A stretch of DNA of 64,000 bases from NCBI GenBank assembly GCA_023525975.1, contig CM042018.1, positions 72,857,001-72,921,000 of the forward strand, given 5' to 3'. Positions 18,268 to 30,208 of the stretch are shown here, one piece after another (position 1 is the first letter of the stretch; every line of letters starts with the position of its first letter). This DNA is from Smallanthus sonchifolius (Eukaryota; Streptophyta; Magnoliopsida; Asterales; Asteraceae). Under the pieces are notes generated by a model that was not told the DNA's origin, searched no databases, and saw only the letters and a program-made list of their open reading frames with translations. A program made the translations under genes and the position numbers.

Positions 18268-20892
18268 GTGTTCACTATGTTGAATCTTCAGAATCTTGGA
18301 AACTTGTTGAATTATGATAATGAGATCGGTACACCACAGAAACCACCAAAGTTGCTGAACGTGAACGATTATTCTAATTGGAAAGCACGTTTTGAGCACA
18401 ACATTTCGTATACCGACTCATCGCTATGGATACCAATCCTTGAGGGATATAAGCATCCCACACACATCTATCTTGATGAAACCATGCCCAAACCTATCTC
18501 TAAGCTTTCTGACGAAGAAAAGAAAGCTTATGATCGTGAAAAGAAGGCACTTGGTTCGATCACTATGGCATTAACTCGGGAATTGTTCCACAGTTTCCGA
18601 GGTTATGAAAATTCTAAGGATCTCTGGAAAGCTTTACAGAAGAGATTCGAAGGAAATAGTGACATCAAGAAGAGTAAGCGGGATTTTCTCAGGAAGCAGT
18701 TTGAGTGCTTCATATTTTTAGAGAACGAATCTTTAGATGACCTCATCTCTAGATTCTATCATTTACAGACTAAGTTGAAGGCTTTTGAACTCAGGTATCC
18801 AGATGAAGAGATGGTGGAAAAGTTTTTAGATGCTTTACCACCCAAATTTGAGATGTACACAACCATGTTGAGGGAAAATCCTAAATTCTATGAGTTGACA
18901 GTTGAGGAGGCAGTAGGAAAGGTTCATGCTCATGACATGAACCTAAGGAGAAAGGAGAGCTCCGGAAGACCCCAGATACAAGACCCTTCTATGTATCATG
19001 GGACGACCTCTACATCCAAGTCATCGGGCTCTGGAATTGCCCTCTTCACTGGAAATCCTACTGAAGAAGACCACTCAACTGGGTGTGGTGGTCATGCTTG
19101 CTATGCTTCAGGATCAGGGTTGGGATCTCATCATCAACATACCTCAAGAAATCCTCCTGCTACGTCTTCAGCTAACCAATCAGCTATAGCCAGAATAGCT
19201 GAAGATCATGGAGCACTATTCTCATCTTGTATGCTTACGTATGAGAATTTCATAGGTGGCAAGCTTACTGATCCAGTGACGATTGAAGAAGATTTTAATC
19301 AAGTGGATCATGATGACATTGAGGACATGGATATTCAATGGAATATGGCCATGCTATTGAGGAGAGCCAAGCGTTTCCTGAACAGAACAGGAAGAAAGTT
19401 TATTGGTGGGCATCCTAATGCCAAGGTCGGGTTTGACAAATCTATGGCCAAATGCTACAAGTGTATGAACTATGGACACTTTGCTCATGAGTGTCAGAAA
19501 GACAGAGCACCTACCTCTCGTTTTACCCGACCCAGCCAAGGAAACAGCAATGGCCACAACAATCCAAACCACCACAATCAAAGCCAAGGTGGAATGTCCA
19601 ATGCACTGGTAGCACAATAGGATGACAGCTTTGATTGGGGTGCTCATCTTGAGGATGCCATCATCGCACAAACCCAGGTTGGTCTCATGGCTGAGATCAT
19701 GGAGATGATGGAAGCAGAGAAAAGAGAAGCTTCTATGGCTGACCTAGAAGAATCTATAACTGCTGCTACAGAGGAGGTGAAGGAAGCTGAAGAAAAGGAA
19801 GCTTCTATAGCTGATGAAGAGGAAGCAACGACTGTTGTTGCTCTCATGGCAATTGGAGAAGCAACAAGTTCATCTTCAGAGGTAGATTCTAACCCTTTCT
19901 CTATTATTTCATGTTCTAAATGTCTAGGGCTAAAACTTGAAAATTCTAGGCTCCAAGACAAAATCGAACCCCTAAGTTTGGTAGCTCTAAACTATAAAGA
20001 AAATGAAAAATGTTTTAAAGATTCTATTGAAACGTTGAAAAAAGAAAAATGTGAATATTCTCTAAAAATAAGCGATCAACAGCTTCACTTAGATGTTGCA
20101 TACAGGGGGTTAGAAAAACGAAACAATGAAATCAACAAACTGCAAAATGAGATCTTGCAGTTAAAATGCACTAATGAGAAGTTGAAAAACTCTCGCTTTG
20201 TGGTGGAACACTACGAATCTGTAGTGAGACAATTGAATGGGTTAGGTTTGGGTACTAATGCCATTCCTCCACCAGTGAGCAGGAAGTTTGTCAATAGCTT
20301 AATAGACATTGATCTCACTTGTCTAGATGAGTCCTCTGATAAGGATGATTCCCCTAAAAAGGATGAATCCTTAAGTAAGGCTAACTCCACATCTAGTGAG
20401 GAGTTCGTTACTGCTTCTGAAGACGGGTCGGTTAATTCTTGCCCTGAAGGAGTAGTATCTGAGGAGTTGTTGACTGAACAAAAGGTATAGAAAAACGTTA
20501 TCACTAATGGTGATAATTGCATTTTAACTGAACCCGATATCATTGAAACAAATGATAATCTAAAGGTAATGCTTTATGGGGGTTATAAAAGTCTTAATCA
20601 AGCAAAGAAAGAGGCTTTTTCAGCTCACTATGGGCTTGGGTATAGAGAAAATTTGGAAAAATACTCTACCCCCAAAAACCAAACTGTAAAGGTTCAGACT
20701 GCTATTCATAAACTAACTCCTCTTGCTCATAATGCTGAGTTATCTAAGGCCAGATCTAATGAGCCTTACAAGAGAACTTATGTAGACACGAGAAATTGTG
20801 TTCACTATGGCTTGGTTGGTCACATTTTTGTGAACTGCCCTTCTAAGAACCAAGGGAAACGACATGTTGTTCCACAGGGTCGCCATCAGTGA
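18268..20892 (+). pseudogene. Ty1-S Gag (extended, SIRE-type)
   Basis: Starts at ATG 18268 (MLNLQNLGNLLNYD). The copia Gag core follows (WKARFEHNI, LDETMPKPISKLSDEEKKAY, FLDALPPKFEMYTTMLRENP). A CCHC knuckle CYKCMNYGHFAHEC lies near codon 400. The frame stays the same across TAG 19618-19620 and TAG 20488-20490, so the Glu-rich coiled-coil domain (LQDKIEPLSL, NKLQNEILQLK) and a second knuckle belong to the same protein. The second knuckle reads CVHYGLVGHIFVNC, with one Cys changed to Tyr. Reading in this frame ends at TGA 20890-20892, and a shifted frame continues in a Lys/Pro-rich linker to about 21374. The two stops may be decay or read-through sites; the sequence cannot tell. Confidence 0.85.
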
Positions 20893-21388
20893 AAACTCCC
20901 AAAAATCCAAAACAAAATGTGGTGAAACCACCAGTCAAACCGATGGTAAAGCCTAAGATCAAATCTGAAGCTACACCATCTGTTCCAAGAAAGGTAACGC
21001 AACCTGCTGTACCTCGTGTATCTACCTCTGGTAGTACACGTACTGGTGAGAAACCTGTGGCAAGACTCTCTAAGCCACAGAGGAGGAGATGGAACAAGAG
21101 GTTGAGAAAGCTAGAATAGCTGACTCCAGTTCAATCAGGTGAAGCTTCCACAAGTTCACCTGCTGTTGTTGAACCAAAGTCTCCTGTTCCGGTTAAGAAA
21201 CAGAAGAGATCCTGGACTGCAAAATCCAAAACTTCTCAATCTCCTAGTTGTATTTTTTCTAAAGATTCATCAATTTTGAACAGTCATCATGACTGTGAGT
21301 TAAAGGAAGTAGTTTATTTTGAAAAGGATGGACGACCCAAGACCACAATGGATTGGGTCTCCAAATCTAACTAATTCTTTTATGACTC

Positions 21389-24300
21389 GTGCAGGGACGT
21401 CCGAAGGGTACTATCTCTAACCGCTGGTATGTAGATAGTGGATGCTCCCGGCACATGACAGGAAACATGGCCTTGCTTCAAGACGTGAAATCATTCAGAG
21501 GCGGCTATGTGGTCTTTGCTGGAAAAAAGACGGCAGCATCACGTGTCAAGGCGTGGTTTCGAACGGTTGTGTCAGCTTTGACAATGTCAACTTTTGCGAG
21601 CAGCTAAAGCATAACCTGTTGAGTGTCTCCCAAATGTGTGATAAGGAGTACTCGGTGATGTTTGACAAGTCAGAATGCCTGATTCTCAAACCTGGTTTTA
21701 AAGTTCCCGAAGATTGGATCCTGATGAGAGCGCCAAGAACAAACGACACCTATCAGATTGATATGAGCGTGGCAACAACCACCTCATCAGTTGCTACTTG
21801 TTTGCTTACAAAAGCGACATAGCTTGACTGTATCTTGTGGCATAGGAAACTCGGACATATTTCGTTTCCTAAAATGAACCATCTTGTCCGAAACGGTTTG
21901 GTAACCGGGGTTCCTAAGCTGAGATTTACCGTTGCAGATGACTGTATGCCTTGTAAAAAGGGCAAACAGCAACGGAAGTCTCACAAGCCCAAGCTCCAAA
22001 ACTCTATTGATACCCCTTTAGAACTATTACACATGGATCTGTTTGGCCCCATAAGTATCAGGAGTATTGGAGGTAAGTCGTTCTGTCTAGTTGTAACTGA
22101 TGATTTCTCACGTTTTTCTTGGGTGCATTTTTTAGGTACTAAAGACGAGACTGCTGATATTCTTCAATACTTGATCCTGAGCTTGGAATCTCTTTGCAAG
22201 CTGAAATTTAGAAGAATAAGGAGTAACAACGGAACTGAGTTCAAGAATAATTTGATGGAGCTTTTCTGTCTCAAGAAAGGGATCCGTCACGAATTCAGCG
22301 CGCCGTACATGCCTCAGCAGAATGGAGTTGCTGAACGGAAGAACAGAACACTGATTGAGACTGCAAGGACTATGCTGTCGGATGCAAAGCTTCCTGGTTC
22401 TTTCTGGGCAGAAGCCGTTAATACAACTTGTCACGTCTTAAACAGAGTTCTGGTTATGAAGAGGCACAACAAGACTTGTTACGAGTTGATCAACAATCGA
22501 CTTCCCAATCTTGATTACCTAGTTCCTTTTGGTAGTCCTTGTTCCTTGTTGCTTACATTACAAAGACCGCCAGTCTAAGTTTCATGCAAAAGCGGTGGAA
22601 GGCATCTTCTTAGGATACGTTGCTAACTCGCCTTGCAAGAGAGTGTATAACATAGGAACTCGTACTGTCGAGGAATGGTTTGAAGTGGATTGCAGCAAAC
22701 ACAACATTCCACCCGAACCAACAGTTCCAGCTTGGGGTTTTGATTATGATGCGCTATTCAAGTCATTCAATCTTCTTGATCTATCTGAAGTTGACGCCGC
22801 GAATGTTGATGATTTATTGGGTGGCGACAATGACTCTAGCTTCTTTACTCGTGCTACTGTACCGATTGTAACTCTTGATTCCAATGCTGCATCTGCATCT
22901 GGAACTCATGACAGTGATAACAGTGAAGATGTTCTTGTTGTTGGAGATGATGCTCAAGCTAATACTAACACAACTGTAGGAAATGAAGCTCCAGCTGATC
23001 CAATTAACATTAAATCTTCTTCCTCTGGAACACAGGAAATGGGGGAGTTAAGCACGAATCTTGATCCAGAAGTTCAGGAATCGATTGTACCGGAGACGAG
23101 AGTGCATAGGAATCATCCAATCGACAACATTATTGGTGATCCTTATGCCGATGTTCAGACTCGTCATCGAACCATCACTGAGAACACCAGTCTTTACACA
23201 GAGATACTTGACACTGGTGTCATGGAAACATGTCTGCATGCTGCATTCGTGTCCCAGTTAGAGCCGAAGAATGTGAAGGAGGCTCTCACTGACAACTGAT
23301 GGATTGAGGCGATGCAAGATGAATTGTCTCAATTCCAAAAGTTGCACGTGTGGGATTTGGTTGACTTGCCAAAAGGCTTTCAGCCAATTGGAACCAGATG
23401 GGTGTTCAAATGCAAGACGGATGATCATCATGTGGTTGTGAAGAACAAAGCAAGATTGGTTGTTCAGGGTTTTTATCAGCAAGAGGGCTTGAATTACACA
23501 GAAGTATATGCCCCAGTTGCTAGAATTGAAGCCATTCGACTGTTCTTGGCTTATGCCACATATGTCGGCTTCAAGGTCGACCAACTTGATGTGAAGAGTA
23601 CTTTCCTTTATGGTAAAGTTCATGAAGAGGTCTATGTCACTCAACCTCCCGGTTTTGAAGATCCGCATAATATCAATAAAGTGTATAAGCTCGACAAAGC
23701 ACTTTATGGTCTTCATCAAGCACCGCGGGCATGGTATGAGACATTATCAAAGCATTTACTGTCTAATGGTTTCTACCGTGGACAGATTGACTCAACTCTC
23801 TTCATTAGGAAAGCAGGAGGTGACATTCTTCTTGTACAAGTATACGTCGACGACATTATCTTTGGATCTACCAATGAAGGGATGTGTAGGGAATTCGAGC
23901 AGGTGATGAAGTCCAAGTTTGAAATGAGTAATATGGGTGAATTGTCGTTCTTCCTGGGTCTACAAGTCAGTCAAAGAGAAGATGGCATTTATCTACATCA
24001 AACTAAGTATGTGCAGGACATCTTGTCAAAATACAAGATGAATGATAGCAGTACTTATGGCACACCTATCCCAGTCAATCATGGTCTGCATCCTGACAAA
24101 GATGGAAAGGATGTAGATATCAGATTGTACCGTGGGATGATCGGATCACTTATGTATCTCACAGCTTCAAGACCCGATATAATGTTTGCTAGGTTTCAGT
24201 CTCAACCGAAGGAGTCACATATGATAGCCGTGAAGAGAATTTTCAGATATCTGAAAGGGAAACCCCGATTAGGTCTTTGGTACTCTAAGCAGCAGTCATT

Positions 24301-24772
24301 CGACTTCACAGCCTACACTGATTCAGATTACGGCGGTTGTAACCTTGACAGAAAGTCAACTTCAGGTGGATGTCAATTCTTAGGAGACAGACTGGTCTCC
24401 TGGCAGTGTAAGAAGCAGTCAACGGTTTCTGTCTCAACTTGTGAAGCAGAATACATTACTGCAGCGAGCAGTTGTTCTCAGATACTGTGGATTCAGTAGC
24501 AGTTGAGAGACTATGGCTTAAACTTCACTGGAACTCCTCTATTCATTGACAACAATGCCACCATGTCCATCACAAATAACCCGGTGAAACATTTCAAAAC
24601 TAAACATATAGAGATTCGCCAGCATTTCATCCGTGATTGTGCTGAAAAGCATTTAATTGAACTTGTAAAAGTTCACACGGATGACAATCTTGCTGACCTT
24701 TTCACAAAGGCATTTGATCGATCCCGTTTTGAGCATCTTGTCAACTTGATAGGAATGTTCAATCCTGAGTGA
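21389..24772 (+). pseudogene. Ty1-S Pol: protease, integrase, reverse transcriptase, RNase H
   Basis: Protease: WYVDSGCSRHMTG (21424-21462). A frameshift near 21530 leads to the GAG-pre-integrase WHRKLGHISFPKMNHLVRNG and zinc-finger CMPCKKGK. Integrase: HMDLFGPI and QQNGVAERKN keep the first Asp and the Glu, but RSNNGTEF has Asn (codon 22225-22227) where the second catalytic Asp belongs. A second frameshift near 22540 precedes the variable linker, then TGA 23297-23299 and the RT (GTRWVFKCK, ALYGLHQAPRAWYE, YVDDIIFGSTN with YVDD intact). RNase H has TDSDYGGCNLDRKSTSG and CEAEYITAA. A TAG at 24497-24499 interrupts it and the end is TGA 24770-24772. In RT about six residues seem missing after RPDIMFA. 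Not functional as it stands. Confidence 0.9.
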
Positions 24773-26052
24773 AAATTAAATTTTCTTAAATCAATTCAAT
24801 TCATGGAAATTAAATTTTATTTCTTTTAAATTTTCTGTATAGTTCTTTTAAGTTTCAAAATATTTTACAAAAACAAAAACAAAATTGAAAATGGAGAAAA
24901 TTTCAAAGTTAACTTGAGAAAAGAGGAAATGATAGTATATCAGAAATGATCTAAACGTCACAGACTGCTCATATGGGAAATGATTGCGTCATGTTTACTT
25001 AATTGTTTAATTTAATATGTTTTTAATCTGCTTATTTACAAGTAATTTAAATTATCAGTAGGTTGTATGTGTCTTTGAATCACTAGTAGTGTGGAAACTA
25101 AATCTAAACTACAACTGTGATTTGAACCCATGTTTGTAAGTGTGTGTGCGTAAAAGAATAGAAAAGATCATTATCAGATAAAGGATGTTAGATTTTGGCA
25201 ATAATTTTCTTTTGAGGTCAGTTTCGGGTTATGTCGTCAGCACAATTAATGCGGTTCATCTCCCTGCCCGTTGAGCATGTCTCTACATTAACCATTGAGC
25301 ATGTATTCACCCTTGAATCACTCCTGATTCATTGAAATCAAATCCAGATAAAAGTTGGATCCCCTTACCTTAAAACTCAAACACCATATATATTATCCTG
25401 AATCATCATACCAATATTCAATGAAGAAAATCAAATGAAACCAAGACAAATGAATCACTCGATTTTGAATCTTATGATTCCTGATAATCCTTATGTATTC
25501 TGCTTGATTTTTCCTGTGCTAATAGTTGTAACTTCATTTTGAAAATTTAGAAAATCATTGGGAAAATCTTAGATGCCTTGAGTTAATGCAATTTACATCA
25601 TTGTAGCATATCAGTGGGGTACACGTTGTATATCTTATAATTAATACCTTAATACACAAGAACGTGATACAAAGATGCTTATAGTTTCAAATCTTATAAT
25701 ATTGTCAACTTGAATTACTTGTTTATGTGCTTATTATGTATGAATAAATAGTAATCCATGACATGATCCCATATTCTTTGATGTTTATATTGTATCGTTT
25801 TTGCTAAAAGATAGCCTGATATGACCCTCTACTCGTGTCTTTGATCAAAAATAGTTTGTGTGAATACTTGTGTATTTCTATTAGAAAAGATCAAAAAGAT
25901 TTCAAGTTTATGCATAGTTCAATTTTATTCAGAAAAGCCAAAAATATTTGTGTTTAACCTTCCTGAATTGTATTTGAATCCTCTTGATTGAATATTTTTA
26001 ACTTGTTCATTATTTGACTTGAAAAAAAACTTCATAAATTTGAGTTGAAAGT

Positions 26053-26190
26053 TTGCGCACTTAAGGGTTTGTGCGTACTTGTAAGTGCGCATGAGGTAAG
26101 CCCTGCGTACTTAACAAGTACGCAAGAGTTAAAGCTTGCGCACTTGTAAGTACGCATGAGTTAAAACGTGCGCACTTGTTAAGTACGCAT
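26053..26190. repeat. Palindrome group in the Ty1-S spacer, first
   Basis: Four motifs such as GCGTACTTGTAAGTGCGC, GCGTACTTAACAAGTACGC and GCGCACTTGTTAAGTACGC with AGAGTTAAA-type joiners. Followed by TATATAAAGAGG near 26210, a TATA-like sequence placed as in the LTR. Confidence 0.85.
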
Positions 26191-26738
26191 GACCTTTTTA
26201 GTGTTGAGTATATAAAGAGGACTTAGAAATTTTCAGGGTTTTTAACCATATTCAAACAGCTTTTTCCCTCTGCAAACTTACTTAAGAATTCAAGTGTTCC
26301 AATCTGATTTTTCGTCCCACTACAAGTTTCATCACTTCATTACATCGATTTGGTGAGATATTAGGCATAATCCATCCACGAATTCGTGACAGTGGACCGA
26401 TTCCTTGACTAAGAAAGTCTAGGTTCAATCCGTGATTTTTAGGGCAAATTGTGGGTTGTTTGGGTAACCTATTATCATTAAAACATGAATAGATCACATA
26501 ATCGACCCTTAATCGTCCTTTTTAGTCTTCGATTTTGACCTTGTGCATGAAGTTGAACCGACAGTGGTTCGGTCGAACATTTTTAGGTCAAAATTGGTCA
26601 TGTATAGTAGTATGTGGTGTTGTTGTTGGTCCCATAGGTTAGAATCATTGATTCCGACCTAGTGGTGACCCAATACACACCAAATTTTGAACATTGATTG
26701 AATTTCAAACTTCTAAATTTTTCCACCAAGTACGTTTC

Positions 26739-26828
26739 CTGCGTACTTAACAAGTACGCAAGAAGCACTTCCTGCGTACTTGTTAAGTACGCAAGAGGAA
26801 ACTCCTGCTTACTTGCTAAGTACGCAGG
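26739..26828. repeat. Palindrome group in the Ty1-S spacer, second
   Basis: Three imperfect palindromes (GCGTACTTAACAAGTACGC, GCGTACTTGTTAAGTACGC and a mutated third) directly before the extra reading frames. Confidence 0.85.
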
Positions 26829-26957
26829 ACCAACACTTGGCAAAAATTCCTAAGTCTGAAATTCAGTTCAAAGAGTAACTGCTATACTAAGTCATGTTTA
26901 TCCGTTTCCAATGATACGTGTTGTTCTTATTATGTTTTCTGTGTGTTTTTGCAAATC

Positions 26958-27782
26958 ATGGCTCAGGCGTTTACTAACGAATTCAACCTGTTAGCTAACA
27001 CTGAACCTGAGTGGAAGGGTGCAGCATTGCAGTACAGAAACATAGTTGATTTCTTGAACCGTTCAAGAATCAGCTACGCCATTTCTGCTGACCCGATAGT
27101 GTCCAGACCCTACCTCGAGCAGTTTTGGGAGACTGCAGAGCACGAATGCACGGTAACCCCCAACGTTATCAGGGCTACCATTGCTGGTCATGCTATTGCT
27201 TTCTCTGAAGATACTATGCGAAGGGTCCTTCAATTCAGAGACCTCGCGACCGACCCGACAGCCTATCCAGCCTACTTTGTGGATAGCTGTTGGAGACAAA
27301 GAATGGGCTATGTCGGTGCGAGGGACTGTGCTTCATACAAGAAGATGTGGGTGTTAGACCAATGGAGATATTTTGCCCACGTCATGATCATGTGCATCTC
27401 ATCAAGGAAAGCTGGGAAAGATGCCATGGGTCATGACCTTGCAGCAGCCATGGTCGGCCTTTCTCTCAACAAGGGCTACAACTTCTCCCGCTACATCTTT
27501 AAGGCCATCAATGACCAGATCAACACAGCGGAGAGGTTTTGGTTCTTGTTATACCCTCGGTTTGTGCAACTTCTGATTAATGACGCGTTGCCAAACCTTC
27601 CTGCCATAGGGGAGAGACTGCAAGTAAAGAGGGTGGACAAAAGAGTATTCGCCCAATTCCTAAAGCCAGGCAGTGTGGATCCTACCCCTGTGCATACAGA
27701 ACTCTTTGGCCACCTCATCAATGAAGCGTATGTGGCCCAGGTGACTGGAGATGGTACAGTCCCGACTCGGAGCCTGAATTGA
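26958..27782 (+). CDS. Ty1-S extra frame, N-terminal part (post-pol protein)
   Basis: ATG 26958 (MAQAFTNEFNLLANTEPEW) opens a 274-codon frame to TGA 27780-27782. It is a compact, globular-looking domain: YRNIVDFLNRSRISYAISAD, FWETAEHECTVTPNVIRATI, MRRVLQFRDLATDPTAYP, GHDLAAAMVGLSLNKGYNFSR, ERFWFLLYPRFVQLLINDAL. This resembles the uncharacterised protein often encoded near plant SIRE-like elements, but I cannot assign a function. No signal peptide or clear membrane segment. The natural protein probably continued: a shifted frame through 27765-27960 is very acidic (a run of Asp/Ser/Glu) with two stops. Pol lies 2.2 kb upstream, so expression would need splicing or its own promoter. Confidence 0.6.
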   Translation: MAQAFTNEFNLLANTEPEWKGAALQYRNIVDFLNRSRISYAISADPIVSRPYLEQFWETAEHECTVTPNVIRATIAGHAIAFSEDTMRRVLQFRDLATDPTAYPAYFVDSCWRQRMGYVGARDCASYKKMWVLDQWRYFAHVMIMCISSRKAGKDAMGHDLAAAMVGLSLNKGYNFSRYIFKAINDQINTAERFWFLLYPRFVQLLINDALPNLPAIGERLQVKRVDKRVFAQFLKPGSVDPTPVHTELFGHLINEAYVAQVTGDGTVPTRSLN

Positions 27783-28140
27783 GTGAACACTCCGATGAAC
27801 AACAGGAACAACAATAGGAGGAAATGGACAGTGATGATGGATCGTCTGATGGTGGAGACGATGAAGGAGGACTTGATGGTACTGAGGGATCCGACTCGGA
27901 AGCGACTGAGTCAGATTCTTCCGATTCCGATGATGCACCGTCGTAGGTACATCCACGGAGAATGGCTAAGGTAACCCTACCTGAGTCGTCTTCCAAGAGA
28001 AAGCGTCCTCTAGCAGCGAATACGAGCCAAACTCTGACTCTGACGCTGCTATACAAAGACAAAGAAGGGAAAACATTCACAAAAACAGGGGCGATAGGCA
28101 ACAGCCTTCTATCCCCAGTGTGGTGGAGGCTCAGCAGTAA

Positions 28141-29694
28141 GTACAAGTATCAGCTGCTAGTCCGGATTCAGCCTCCACCCCACCTTCACAGCAGCTTTAC
28201 CGTAGGAGGAGGAGGCCACAAGTGCAAAGTGAAGCGACCGTCACTACATTCACAGAAGTGATTCCTATGATAGTGACCCTCCCTACCACAACTACTCAGG
28301 TGGCGGTGACTACTCCAATTCTCACGGAGTCCGTCACCATCACCCCTACCATTACCCCAACAACTCTCGTCACATCTTCCATCCCAACTACCACCATTGA
28401 GCCTCTCAGTCAACCCTTCAATTATGGAGATTTCACGCAAGGGTTTGACTTTGATACCATATTCTCCTCCCCTATTCACACTGCCGAGGCGTCCTCATCC
28501 AGACATCCTGATCCGAATGATGCTAGGATAGATGTTCTGGAAACCCAAGTTGCTGGATTGCTGAAAACTATTCAGAAATCGAAGGAGGAGTCTGACGCTC
28601 AACAAGCACAGATCAATTCTTTGGTAGATGACGTTACAATCCTTCGTAGCCAGAGAACAGGGACTAAGGAACGACTAAAAAATGTCCTGGCCCAGAATGA
28701 ACTCCTAATCAAGACAAATGAAATGCTTCTGGGTCATGGGTCATCCTTGGAGCTGAGGTTTGACGCTCAAAGGAAGGAGCATGAGCTGATGGTCAAGCTG
28801 ATTGCTGATCTGACCAAGAAGCTTGATGCTCAGGGGGAGAAGGACAAAGAGAAAGAGAAAGAGAAGGAAAAGAGGACTACTGGTGATGAGGCGTATCATC
28901 CGGTTGACTTGACTAAGGATGACGACAAGGACAAGGATCCCGAAGCCGGTCCTAGTGGAGGTGAGCACCAAGCTTTAGCAATCATGCCCATCTCTGCTGT
29001 TCCAATGGCTCAGGGGGAGTCGACTCATCAAGAGGGTGGTGATACCTCTAGTAGTGGTGGTGGTGAGAAAGGAAAGTCAATAGCTGAAGTACTTAAGGAC
29101 TTATCTGATGATGAGATCCTATATCTAGAGCCTAACTATTCTAATGAAGCACAGATCGATGCTCTCTTCAATCTAGAAGAAGGAGAGATCGACTCTGGTG
29201 ACGATTGGGATGATGATGACGAAGATGTTGTGATCGAAATTCCCAAGGGTGACAGGGAAGGAGAGTACGAGCTAGAAGATGGAGAGATCTTTGAATTTCC
29301 ATCGTTCGACGCTCCGCTCGACACAGGTTCAGTCGAGCAGGCCAGTAATGTAGAAGCCTCGACTGAAGCCTCCTCAGTTGACCCTGAACCTGTGGACCCA
29401 GAGGCACCGAAAGAAACATACATGCCTTCTACGTCATCAAAGGGTCCAGCTCCTGTGTGGCAAAAGACGTCTATAATAGACAAACACGGAGCAACAGGAA
29501 TGATCTTGGCTGTAAGGTTCGAGGAGGACAAGCAGATGTTCGCCATCAAAAGATCTGACGGGGTTCAATACTTGAAACCCACCAGTGAAGCGTTCAGCTC
29601 CTTGCCCAAATACGACCTTGTGAACCTAGCAAACCGAGAGCTGCTGGGTCATTCCAATCACGCAGTGGTGATGGGTTTGTGGGTGGTTCTGTAG
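28141..29694 (+). pseudogene. Ty1-S extra frame, middle part: Thr/Pro-rich, coiled coil, acidic
   Basis: The frame is open from just after TAA 28138-28140 to TAG 29692-29694 (and before that TAA it is open back to about 28037). A basic run (LYRRRRRPQVQ) leads to a Thr/Pro/Val-rich stretch (TTTTQVAVTTPILTESVTIT). A coiled coil follows (RIDVLETQVAGLLKTIQKSK, EELMVKLIADLTKKL-like), then Lys/Glu repeats, an acidic part (EEGEIDSGDDWDDDDEDVV) and a C-terminal part with PVWQKTSIIDKHGATGMILA. The Pro/Thr-rich plus coiled-coil layout recalls the envelope-like protein of SIRE elements, but no membrane segment is seen. Probably one protein with the frame at 26958, now broken by frameshift and stops. Confidence 0.55.
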
Positions 29695-29721
29695 TGAGAA
29701 GCAAGATGAGGGAAGTTCGAG

Positions 29722-30147
29722 ATGTTCAAGCCTCAAGTGCCTAAGAGAGTCAAGGATAAGCACGCTGTACATCCTGTGACTAAGAAGCACTTAAAGAAAT
29801 TGGTATACAAGCCAGTGCGATGTGAAACTAAGATTCCCCTAAGCAAGTTATCTCAGGATATTCTTGGTGACATGTGGTACTGGTACGTAGATCCAAAGAC
29901 GGGCGAGGCTGTGATCATGGGTAAAGGACGTTCAGAGAGTGGGAACCTAGTGCCAAAGGAGCTAATCAGAATATTTGATGAAGTCTGTTTCATCAACTTT
30001 TCAGTGAAAGATCTGGAGGTACTAGCAGAACACTATTGCGTCTACACGGATGAGTGGACAAAGCTCCTTACTTCTAAATACGACAAGGTCATTAAGTTCT
30101 GCCTTGATTACAAGAAGAAGATGGAAGCTAAAGATCAAGCGCTGTGA
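29722..30147 (+). pseudogene. Ty1-S extra frame, C-terminal part
   Basis: Same frame as 28141-29694, separated by a stop cluster of 27 bases. It is a 141-codon basic to neutral segment: FKPQVPKRVKDKHAVHPVTK, LSKLSQDILGDMWYWYVDPK, VPKELIRIFDEVCFINFSVK and LEVLAEHYCVYTDEWTKLL. It ends at TGA about 50 bases before the polypurine tract, so it is the true 3' end of the coding region. A small indel near 29690 probably split it from the preceding part. No family recognised. Confidence 0.55.
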
Positions 30148-30197
30148 AGACTGAAGATGTGAAGACCGAAGACTGAAGATTATCCAGAGCTGTTGTC

Positions 30198-30208
30198 AAG
30201 GGGGAGTT
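30198..30208 (+). other. Polypurine tract of Ty1-S
   Basis: AAGGGGGAGTT abuts the 3' LTR start TGTTGAACC at 30209. It primes plus-strand synthesis. Confidence 0.88.

Larger units (their letters stand above)
24773..26957 (+). other. Non-coding spacer between pol and the extra reading frames of Ty1-S
   Basis: AT-rich 2.2 kb with no credible gene. The part around 25138-25960 is the segment whose diverged copy lies at 5061-6020, so the spacer is a stable feature of this family. Two palindrome groups (26053-26190, 26739-26828) occur near its end. A pyrimidine-rich run ending TTTTTGCAA lies just before the ATG at 26958 and resembles a weakened splice acceptor. Confidence 0.7.

Noticed and set aside
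27063..28146. Minus-strand frames opposite the Ty1-S extra frames
   Set aside because: They mirror acidic Ser/Asp-rich coding on the plus strand and have no independent support.
28222..29694. Envelope glycoprotein call for the Ty1-S extra frame
   Set aside because: Thr/Pro-rich and coiled-coil parts recall SIRE envelope-like proteins, but I see no signal peptide or membrane segment, so only a neutral description is given.
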